Shown in pieces: positions 7,801-13,734 of a stretch of 17,036 bases of DNA; position 1 is the first letter of the stretch, and every line of letters begins with the position of its first letter. Under the pieces are notes generated by a model that had not been told where the DNA came from, made no database searches, and worked only from the letters and a program-made list of their open reading frames with translations. Position numbers and translations under genes: made by a program. Origin of the DNA: Acropora yongei (Eukaryota > Cnidaria > Anthozoa > Scleractinia > Acroporidae); NCBI GenBank assembly GCA_014634225.1, contig BLFN01000499.1:764711-781746 (forward strand). Direction: 5' to 3'.

Positions 7801-9752
7801 TCCAGTGTTCTAGTTAGTGTCAGTGATTCTTGTTCACCCTTGAGAGTTTCAGTGACCCTTATCATATGATGCGTTTAGTAAAGGCATGTGAGCAACTTAC
7901 CAAGAAGTGCGAGACCCATCTTCAGGCTATACGTTTTCCCCCTGCCTGATTTTCCCACTAATACAGTAACGGGACAACCATCAAAAGTGTTCCTTATGTA
8001 ATTTGCGTGTAGACCCATTGCCACACAGGCCAGGGAGAGCACCATTGCTCCAAAGTTTTGTTTGAACACTACATGTGCAATCTGTGATATAATAGAAAAG
8101 AAAAAATTACTGGTATTTTAGAAAAGAAAAGTGATTGTTTTTACTTTTTTCCATTCCTCAAAAAATAAAAAAAAATGAACAATGAAAATAAAAAACAATA
8201 ACGGGCTCCCCCTTTGCTCAAGGTTTTGGTCCGCCACTGGGTGTTACAAAAGAACTATTTGAATATATATTCATACATTCATACATTCATACATGTATAG
8301 TACTTACTGGTAAGATGTCCTTCAAAGGCTGTTCAGTAAATGGTGTCTCTACGTGCACCTCTGTGCAATGCATCGTTGTAGGCGGTACATACACAAATCT
8401 ATGTTCAGCAATATCCAACAGATTTCCACTTAAATCAACGTGTACCTAAACATACAAAATATCTGTAAACAAATTACGTCATATTCAATCTGCGACAATC
8501 ATGGAATTTCCCTAAAATGGAACTATATGACAGCAGTCATTTCATTCCGAAAAAAAAAATTAAAACGAAGAAAGGGATTTGATCATACATTTTCCGACAA
8601 CACAAAAACGTTTTCCTCCAGGTTGGAATTCGTCTTTCCAATAGCCACAGTACCAATTCTGGACACGTAATCTTCACTTTCCAGAAAGTTATTTATCTTT
8701 TCGACTAAAACCGCTTTAAACAGAGCCTCGCTGAGTGAACACACTAGTCCACCATGGCCTTGTTTCTGAAGAGCTGCATTGGCATACCGGACAAACTCGT
8801 CTCGCTTGGGATTTGCCGGTATGAAAGCTCTATACCTATAGTTAAAAGAAAGAAAAGGATGAGGCTATGACTATATCCATCATATCTGCACAACCATTTA
8901 GAGATCAAACTATAGTGGTATCCGATTTTAACGCTGCATAAGGACCCATAAAAACTGTCACCCTAATTGTGCTCCAAATACATGCATGTACAGGGTAATT
9001 TTAAAGTATAAGAATACCGTGCCTGAAACAACCCAAAGCCTTACTATTTTAACATTAGGCCTAAAATATATTGTTTAAACTATTTTAATCATTGCGTTGA
9101 CAAGCACGTGGCTAATTGCCAAACGAGACTACTATGACGACGAAACTCGACCTAAATTTATAAGTGGTCTGCATACGCATCCCACGTAATGATGAACATG
9201 CTCTTTGATGAAAAAAAAAGGAATTATTCATCCACTGCTGTCTTCAAAAATTTTCGTTTTCTTTTCGCGAAATGCAAAACTTCCACTCGCACGACACAAG
9301 GACAGTGCTGTTTTTTTCAAGTTCATTTATGACATAAATATTGCTGGCATTGTTACTTCCCTCCTTGTGGATATCTCCATGCGTTAGTTTGTTTACTATC
9401 CGTATCAAATTCTCATCAGGACACGAAGCAAACGTCTATGGCTTTTTCGCAACGGAAAAGTTAGAGAACTTCTTGTTAATTTCAAGTGGACGCTGAACTT
9501 ATATCGGCAGCCGTATTCTTACATGTATTTTGGAATTTTAAAACAAACTGATGACACTTACCTTTCTGCTTCATTGCAGAACACTTTGATGAGAATTATG
9601 TAGCCGTTTTTGGGCCCAACAACTTGCACAATCGGTTTAAAAGTAAAATTAGATCCAGCCTTGATTGTGTTAACAGTTTTTCCGTCTTCTTTTTTTTCTC
9701 TACTCCGAATGCACATTTTCTGGTTTTTTTCCACATACTTTGTTTTTGGCAT
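2616..9752 (-). CDS. DUF927-like P-loop ATPase, multi-exon gene with acidic tail
   Basis: Proposed exons, 5' to 3' on the minus strand: 9752-9562, 8835-8589, 8445-8308, 8081-7901, 7238-7010, 6566-6290, 5721-5521, 5268-5046, 4421-4119, 3799-3743, 3257-3210, 3074-3018, 2755-2616. All introns are GT-AG and every junction keeps frame, giving about 763 residues. Walker A GKSGRGKT is at 235-242 and a Walker B-like VFIDD at 278-282, followed by a polar strand VTSNE near 318-322. The order of an N-terminal alpha/beta region, Walker A, Walker B, then a polar-strand residue resembles DUF927/primase-helicase ATPases of phages and bacterial mobile elements; that family call is from memory of motif layout. 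Residues 563-763 are low-complexity acidic and basic sequence. Activity on nucleic acid is inferred only. The last exon and exon 2's donor are the weakest parts. Confidence 0.72.
3018..3074 (-). CDS. Exon 12: 57-nt phase-1 module (copy 2)
   Basis: Acceptor TTGTTGCAG and donor GACAG|GTAGTA bound GANGKVSSLYDDIHPGIMT, similar to exon 10 (I-x-x-G-I-I/M-T-G). Joining after exon 11 completes a Gly codon in frame; the other two frames carry stops, which supports the phase. Confidence 0.6.
3210..3257 (-). CDS. Exon 11: short Lys-ending exon
   Basis: 48 nt after a TTTTTTTTTTTGCAG acceptor, ending AAAG|GTGACAG; phase 1 at both ends. It encodes EVTEEEAAPTPPKKKK, an acidic then basic run whose end looks like a simple nuclear localisation signal. 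Confidence 0.6.
3466..3509 (-). pseudogene. Dead copy of the 57-nt exon
   Basis: Aligned with the other two copies, this segment reads GQDKDPGLTVDIHLE in the same frame, but the acceptor has AC where the others have AG (bases 3511-3510), and the GIITG-GT donor end is missing. It sits at the homologous place in the middle cassette, so it is best read as an exon lost after duplication. Confidence 0.6.
3743..3799 (-). CDS. Exon 10: 57-nt phase-1 module (copy 1)
   Basis: Acceptor GTTACAG and donor CACAG|GTAGAC bound 19 codons reading DQHKESVLTDEIQLGIIT. Length, phase and ending match the exon at 3018-3074, its paralogous copy. Confidence 0.6.
4119..4421 (-). CDS. Exon 9: acidic Ser/Glu/Asp repeat exon
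   Basis: Bounded by CTACTTTTAG and GAAG|GTAAGAA, both phase 1. It encodes about 101 residues: a charged lead (NKPKGNGEHEIAERRDKEEG), then imperfect repeats of GSEEESDEE in 27-bp and 24-bp steps over roughly 4130-4260. Long acidic tracts of this sort occur in nuclear, histone- or DNA-associated proteins, and Ser in acidic context suits casein kinase 2; both are inferences. Plus-strand frames across it (Ser/Leu or Phe rich) are shadows. Confidence 0.7.
4140..4260. repeat. Coding minisatellite in exon 9
   Basis: Four to five imperfect copies of a 27-bp unit, with one 24-bp variant, read on the plus strand as TTCTTCACTTCCTTCCTCG-like. All changes keep the frame of the acidic exon. Copy number is likely to vary between individuals. 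Confidence 0.8.
4840..4880. repeat. (ATC/CAT)n microsatellite
   Basis: About 13-14 perfect trinucleotide units in the intron between exons 8 and 9 of the ATPase gene. Translated on the minus strand it gives a run of Met, which is not expected to be expressed. Confidence 0.97.
5046..5268 (-). CDS. Exon 8 of the P-loop ATPase gene
   Basis: Starts after TTTTGGCAG with VKQVISLGKTDCVPCIVVQP and includes a basic KLKKGKSQCRKVKNKNIRV. The proposed end CTAAAAG|GTATAA gives phase 1, as needed by the acidic exon. The frame stays open farther, past a TATAA run to a poly-Met tract from the ATC repeat at 4840-4880, so reading on is an artefact of the intron. Confidence 0.65.
5521..5721 (-). CDS. Exon 7 of the P-loop ATPase gene
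   Basis: 67 whole codons between TTTTTCCAG and GAAGAG|GTAACA, phase 0 at both ends. It encodes ICGILCSDYRDVLDYFMTTV and later NLLANVINDIVKFVVESSAEE. No domain recognised. Confidence 0.75.
6290..6566 (-). CDS. Exon 6 of the P-loop ATPase gene
   Basis: Acceptor TATCTTCCAG completes the Arg codon split by exon 5 and gives REIRRIVYIPFTGESIRG, then LTPDEIRAHMDYKRKLNSGE. A helical stretch GSLIALGTRFATTGV follows. It ends AAACAG|GTTTGTT at phase 0. The sequence after the core looks like the C-terminal lid and helical part of an AAA-like ATPase; this is inference. Confidence 0.75.
7010..7238 (-). CDS. Exon 5: Walker B-like exon
   Basis: Begins after GTTTGATAG in phase 1 and ends GCAAG|GTAAAT in phase 2. 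It encodes CTKTSSKEAIL, then MGVFIDDPQS (a Walker B-like hydrophobic strand ending in two Asp, residues 278-282), then FVDFYSGCTKSTIARGKE and SALFVTSNEVLNG. The run of an acidic pair, a residue string ending in an Arg-Gly and then a polar strand is the same order as in DUF927-like helicases. It is part of the ATPase core. Confidence 0.8.
7638..7769 (-). other. Possible extra exon inside intron 4
   Basis: A 44-codon open stretch (CHEGIYTTTEIYSSVGIEI, then GEELIPSWLHKYSTLEL) ends at a donor G|GTATGTAT in phase 1, the phase needed to sit between exons 4 and 5. Its acceptor CCAAG has a poor pyrimidine tract. A 12-bp inverted repeat (7667-7678 with 7750-7761) lies inside. Exon 4 joins exon 5 well without it, and inclusion would add 44 residues between Walker A and Walker B. 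Confidence 0.3.
7901..8081 (-). CDS. Exon 4: Walker A (P-loop) exon
   Basis: Starts after TATATCACAG and ends CTTCTTG|GTAAGTTG. It encodes a helix with SLACVAMGLHANYI, then the strand VTVLVGKSGRGKTYSLKMG, whose GKSGRGKT is a textbook Walker A loop (Lys241, Thr242 in the spliced protein). The loop binds nucleotide phosphate in P-loop NTPases. This is the firmest functional signal in the gene. Confidence 0.85.
8268..8294. repeat. Short (ATTCATAC)n tract
   Basis: About three copies of ATTCATAC in intron 3 of the ATPase gene. Confidence 0.85.
8308..8445 (-). CDS. Exon 3 of the P-loop ATPase gene
   Basis: 46 whole codons between an acceptor ending TTTAG and a consensus donor CCA|GTAAGTA. It encodes VHVDLSGNLLDIAEHRFVYV and onward to EQPLKDILP. 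Both ends are phase 0 and match the flanking exons. Confidence 0.7.
8589..8835 (-). CDS. Exon 2 of the P-loop ATPase gene
   Basis: Follows an acceptor AACTATAG and enters in phase to make NEAE-RYRAFIPANPKRDEF. It codes for about 82 residues including ALQKQGHGGLV and FKAVLVEKINNFLESEDYV. Together with exons 1 and 3 this recalls the N-terminal DUF927 pattern of a paired beta region, an Ala/Leu helix with a Gly, then a helix before a V-L-S-E strand. The donor AAT|GTATGA is weak, but it is the one that joins exon 3 in phase before the frame closes. Confidence 0.6.
8836..9561 (-). other. Intron 1 of the ATPase gene
   Basis: 726 bp between donor GTAAGTG and acceptor AACTATAG. Plus-strand open frames in it show no recognisable domain. 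No repeat of note. Confidence 0.6.
9562..9752 (-). CDS. Exon 1 of the P-loop ATPase gene, with start codon
   Basis: The first in-frame ATG at 9752 has G at -3 and opens MPKTKYVEKNQKMC, a basic N-terminus. The exon ends GCAGAAAG then GTAAGTG at 9561, a near-perfect donor, leaving two bases of an Arg codon that the next exon completes. The frame stays open upstream to about 9878 with a hydrophobic stretch but no ATG, and overlaps the TATA-like box, so I take that part as 5' UTR and promoter. It encodes residues 1-63 plus part of 64. Confidence 0.65.
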
Positions 9753-9820
9753 TGCTGCTACGTACAACCCGAGTAGTAGAACTAGAGCGCAGAGAATGAT
9801 AGCACACTGATTGCAGGTTG

Positions 9821-9860
9821 GACTATATAATATATATACCTGCAACCGAATGCTGATTGG
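9821..9860 (-). promoter_or_regulatory. CCAAT box and TATA-like box of the ATPase gene
   Basis: On the minus strand CCAATCAG begins at 9860 and a TATATATATTATATAG run spans 9838-9823, about 20 bp downstream. A start 25-35 bp farther (about 9810-9790) would leave a 5' UTR of some 40-60 bp before the ATG at 9752. Spacing and order fit a TATA promoter, though TA-rich runs are common by chance. Confidence 0.5.
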
Positions 9861-9922
9861 ACAAGAACCAGATCGCAAGTGAGAAGTGCTTGAACTTCCT
9901 CGGTGTTTAAATGATGAATTTA

Positions 9923-10916
9923 TTCTTTCGACAAGTGGTAAATAACGTAATCACAACCTTTTTCCCAAGTGTGATCGATCTTTTACCAATTTGGGAAAAG
10001 TTTAGAGACCGGCAAAACTGTTGAAGCATATTTTATGATATTTTAAACTATATTTTCATAATAGCTTTATTGCGTGTAAAGTATTTTAATCGCACGATGT
10101 TGAAGAACTTAGAAGGAGACTTCCCACGAAATAATGCGTTAGAAAGCCGAATTTCCGCCGATGTTGTTTGAAACAGAGGACCGTCAGAGCGGCTCTTTTT
10201 TATAAAGTTGTATTACAGTCTATATTAGTCATCTTCGCGTACTTATCTGTTAGTTTTCCCGCGGTTAGTCCCGCGTGTGAGTGTAAAGGACCGCGGAAAC
10301 TTATCTGTTAGTTTTCCCGCGGTTAGTCCCGCGTGTTAGTGTAAAGGCCCGCGGAAACTTCGGCTCTTATTGTTGTTTATCTTTATCTGACAATTTAATT
10401 AACTCGATTTTAGCTAGGTGTTACGCGCATTGGCCCATCACATCTCAGCGAGTACATACATAAACGCCTCTTTTAAGAGAGCTAGGGAGTATTTGGCTGC
10501 TAGCGACGAACCAGAGTATCAGTTCAACCACAACTACAAACTCAAGCAGCTCAAGATACAATATAATTGCAGCAAAGCTAATTGCTTGATTGTGGTTCAG
10601 CATCGTAGATTCGTATGTTGTTAGTCGGAAGATTGTCTACATAATAAATAAAAATTGACGCGCAAGTGTAGAAATGTGACAGCTTAAACCTGTGAACTTT
10701 GATCATTTTCTCTTGCGATGTGACCTCTCAAAATTTGGACTTCCGGTCATTTTTCAAAAAAATGTGAACAATTTTCGGTTGGGAAAATTCAAATTTTGTC
10801 GATAATACGACCCGGGCCAAACATGGCATTATGGTCTGACCCGACCTATGGGCCCCATCTATTACGCCAGATGGCGGTTGAGCGGTGTACTTAAATTTAG
10901 TTGCGTAGTAAGAGAA
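9923..10916. repeat. Tandem duplication, copy A
   Basis: From TTCTTTCGACAAGTGGTAAA to GCGTAGTAAGAGAA, this segment matches 10931-11549 in order and orientation with scattered substitutions. It has a 340-bp piece (10397-10736) absent from copy B, lacks a 37-bp piece that B has (B 11130-11166), and holds a 58-bp internal repeat. It begins just upstream of the ATPase promoter. No coding frame with support is seen. Confidence 0.9.
10241..10356. repeat. 58-bp GC-rich tandem repeat (two units)
   Basis: Units 10241-10298 and 10299-10356 differ at only two or so bases; copy B of the larger duplication has one unit. Each contains GTTTTCCCGCGG near the start and CCGCGGAAAC at the end, an imperfect inverted repeat that could form a stem. 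Confidence 0.9.
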
Positions 10917-10930
10917 CTTTTGATAGATTC

Positions 10931-11549
10931 TTCTTTCGACAAGTGGTAAATAATGTAATCACAACCCTTATCCCAGGTGCGACCGATATTTTACCAATTT
11001 GGGAAGAGTTTAGGGAACCGGCAAAAATGTTGAAGCATATTTTTTGATATTTTAAAATTTATTTTCATAATCACTTTGTTGCGTGCAAAGTATTTTAATC
11101 GCACCATACTGAAGAACTTAGAAGGAGACTGAAACGTGCAAACCAAATAAACTGTCGGTGGTTGACTTCCCACGAGATAATTCGTTAGAAAGCCGAATTT
11201 CCGCCGATGTTGTTTGAAACATAGGGCCGTCAGTGCGACTCTTTTTTATAAAATTGTATTACAGTCTAAATTCGTCATCTTCGCGTACTTATCTGTTAGT
11301 TTTCCCGCGGTTAGTCCCGCGTGTTAGTGTAAAAGACCGCGGAAACTTCGGTTCCTGTTGTTGTTTATATTTATCTGACAATTTGGACTTCCTGTCATTT
11401 GGTAAAAAAATGGTTGGCAAAATACAAATTTTGTCGATAATGCGACCCGGGCCTAACATGGTCTTATGGTTTGACCCGACCTATGGGCCCCCTCTAACGC
11501 CAGATGGCGGTTGAGTGGTGTACTTCAATTTCGTTGCGTAGTAAGAGAA
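10931..11549. repeat. Tandem duplication, copy B
   Basis: Second copy of the segment, about 15 bp after copy A ends. It has a single 58-bp GC-rich unit and the 37-bp piece missing from A. The shared tail includes CGACCCGGGCC, GACCCGACCTATGGGCCCC and CGCCAGATGGCGGTTGAG. The family may be a non-autonomous transposon, but I could not see terminal inverted repeats. Confidence 0.9.
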
Positions 11550-11587
11550 TTTATATGAGCTTTTTAGTTGTCGGGACAAAGAAAACT

Positions 11588-11646
11588 GTCCGTTATAAGC
11601 GGGTGTCTCTATAAAGCGAGTGTCCAGAGAGCGAGGTTTCACTGAA
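11588..11646 (-). mobile_element. Possible transposon terminus (CAGTGAAACCTCG type)
   Basis: Read on the minus strand from 11646 the sequence is CAGTGAAACCTCGCTCTCTG followed by alternating CACTCGCTTTATAG and CACCCGCTTATAACGGACAG. A CAGT start with this composition resembles pogo/Tigger-type terminal repeats. No matching second end was found, so this may be a solo or truncated end. Recognition is from memory. Confidence 0.3.
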
Positions 11647-12000
11647 TTGAGAAAATGGTATCTTGTGGGTTCTATCATTTTGAAAAGGGATCGGCTTGCG
11701 GTAAACGTGACTCCTTGACACTTGACCACCTGGGATTTCCACGTGGGTTCTATTTCTTCACTGGTTGACGGTAACAGTGATAACTTAACTTGATAACTTA
11801 ACCTGTTTCAGTAATGAAGTGCGAAACCTTTAAATATCTATAGTTGCTGCATAGTAATCATTACAACACGCTTTGAGTAACGCTAATTAGGATAAAAAAT
11901 ATGATACAGCGATTTTTTTGCCTGAATTCTTTGTTTCTTTGTGTTTTAAACAGAGATCTTTCAATCTTTATTTCAATATCGATGGTGACAGGTAAGAAGA

Positions 12001-12051
12001 AACGAAGGGGCGTAGTAGACGAGTAAGACTACGAGTATTCCCCCCTTCGTT
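12001..12051. repeat. Hairpin-forming inverted repeat
   Basis: AACGAAGGGG (12001-12010) pairs with CCCCTTCGTT (12042-12051), and inside it CGTAGT (12011-12016) with ACTACG (12028-12033), giving a two-part stem of 16 pairs. Confidence 0.75.
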
Positions 12052-12208
12052 AATTCACTCGTGCCTAACGTGAGAGAAAACCGCGAGGAAAAATGGCCTC
12101 GCAAACTTCTGGGGTTAACATAACTACAAAACTGAACTGATAATTCCATGCATTGTGAATAACATAATTCCAAAATTCCATTGTTCTAATAACCCATCTT
12201 TCTTACAA

Positions 12209-12246
12209 AGTGGCTTTGCGAGCGGCGTCAAAGTAAAGAAGCCACT
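12209..12246. repeat. Small inverted repeat
   Basis: AGTGGCTT (12209-12216) and AAGCCACT (12239-12246) flank a 22-base loop. An AATAAA follows on the plus strand near 12268, but no plus-strand gene ending here was found. Confidence 0.5.
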
Positions 12247-12290
12247 GTTGTCAGTGATTGTAAGTCAATAAACAATTACTGGATGACTCT

Positions 12291-12416
12291 TTTTGTGATA
12301 TTCAGATTAATCAAGTTAGAGGTACTTAGCAGACAGAAGAAGGCTGAGGCTGATAGACGAGTCCCCCTCGTGATAACCCTTACCGAGACCTAGATTACAT
12401 TCTGAATATCACAAAA
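12291..12416. repeat. 126-bp foldback with perfect 16-bp inverted ends
   Basis: TTTTGTGATATTCAGA at 12291-12306 is the exact reverse complement of TCTGAATATCACAAAA at 12401-12416. A smaller stem CGAG-TCCCC-CTCG lies inside. No target-site duplication is evident. It could be a tiny MITE-like element or a structured RNA. Confidence 0.7.
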
Positions 12417-12419
12417 GCC

Positions 12420-13030
12420 GATTTGTTCTATTATATATTGAGCGAAGAAAGCATTGGAAAACACGATTTTGCTTATTCACTAACGGCAAGATATACTTAG
12501 CGCGCGAACTTGACAGGATTACCCTTAAAAATCGTGCACCGCGGTTATACTTAACAAGATTACGCGAGACCTTGAGTGTCCTTTACATAATTATTGTGTA
12601 ATATGGTGCTAAACGACGTAACCGGCGCTGATTTAGAAAATTCACCGTACGCTTTCGGCCAACCAGAACAGAGAGAGTTAGTTCAATGTACAATAACCAC
12701 AATTTATGTGCAGTTTCAAACGGTAGGGGTTTTCAGCCGTTGCGGTGGTAAATAGGGTATCTATTTTGGTCATAAATAGGCTATGTTTTTTTCACTCTCG
12801 TCTTTAAACTTGGTATGTCTTCTGGAAGAGGATCCTTTTTAAAGTGATAAATAGTGTAGGCAAAATCGAAAATTTAGGTATTATGTATAGTGTAAGGGTC
12901 TTGAAAAGCGAGCATGCAAACCCCCCTTACAATTTTCTCTGAAAGTACCCCATAGGAGCAAATTATTGGCAGACTCGTCATATTATTGCAGGTGTTTGCG
13001 TAAAGGATGATTTAGAAGGGTATTTCAACA
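12420..13030. other. Non-coding stretch, probably old repeat sequence
   Basis: No exon or RNA gene was found. The part 12720-12955, with AAATAGGG, TTTTGGTCATAAATAGG, GGGTCTTGAAAAG and a run ending CCCCCCTTACAA then AGTACCCC, has the look of a dispersed repeat; this is a resemblance, not a match I could test. Confidence 0.35.
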
Positions 13031-13734
13031 TTAGTTAATCAACACAGAAGCAATTTTTTGCTTCTGCTCTAGGTAACTTAGTTTCCGAGATACTTGAGAC
13101 AATGTTTTTGTTCTAATTAAAATACCACTTTTTTTACCGGTTTCGGCTGCACAGTTGTATAGCAAATGAATGTTTTCAACCGACAGAGGTACCACAGTTG
13201 CACCTATAACGGAAATCGTGCAGTACAGAAGGCAAGTCTCACAGGTGGTCCATGGACCAGGTAGAGGTTCTTTTTTCATCGATTTCAAATATTCGGAACT
13301 TCTTCTCCTTTTATATGGTGATGGGCTGATACGCTTTCGTTTAAGCGTGCCTTTTGAGTCTGGAGTTGTCTTATAATAGTCGTTTCCGTTTCCACAGTAC
13401 TTGCATCTGCATAAATATGAACATTCTTGTCTTGCACGCAAGCATGGACATTTCGACTTCCTCTCCCCGTCTTTACAAGCAACGAACAACTTGTTTCTTT
13501 TCACTTTGTTCAGACCACAGGTGCAAGAAACATCGTTTCTGTTTTGGTGGAGTACTTTTTTGTCTTCGCCTTTACCATTGTTGCAGCTTTTGCATCTGCA
13601 GTTCCTTGTACATGATTCTCCCTTTCCCACACACGGGCAACGACTTTGGCTTTGCAGGCATGATGCTTGTTCTTCTCTCCTTGCATTCTTGCCACACGAA
13701 CAACCCTTTTTCGTCTCTTGTTGTTCGGGTAATT
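13031..13734 (-). CDS. Second exon: tandem tesmin/TSO1-type CXC motifs
   Basis: Acceptor CGTTCATAG ends at 13735; the exon's first two bases AA complete the G left by the first exon, giving Glu, then LPEQQETKKG. Two CXC units follow: CSCGKN...C...CPC...C...CRCKSCNN and CTCGLN...C...CPC...C...CRCKYCGN, the paired cysteine pattern of tesmin/TSO1 proteins. Next is a basic tract LKRKRISPSPYKRRR, a likely nuclear localisation signal, then GPWTTCETCLLYC and a segment with ENIHLLYN. The stop is TAA 13031-13033. The frame is open upstream of the acceptor to about 13795, which is intron. An AATAAT lies downstream but no AATAAA. Confidence 0.8.

Noticed and set aside
10418..10624. Plus-strand 68-codon frame inside copy A of the duplication
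   Set aside because: It starts at GTG, has no recognised domain, is absent from copy B and has no splice or promoter support.
11481..12173. Minus-strand frames near the copy B end and at 11973-12173
   Set aside because: Short, without domain or splice context, and lying over repeat and foldback sequence.
12325..12390. Hammerhead ribozyme candidate (CTGATAGA, stem CGAG/CTCG, then TGATAAC)
   Set aside because: The order resembles a hammerhead but the core needs CTGATGA and GAAA; both are altered and the outer stems do not fit.
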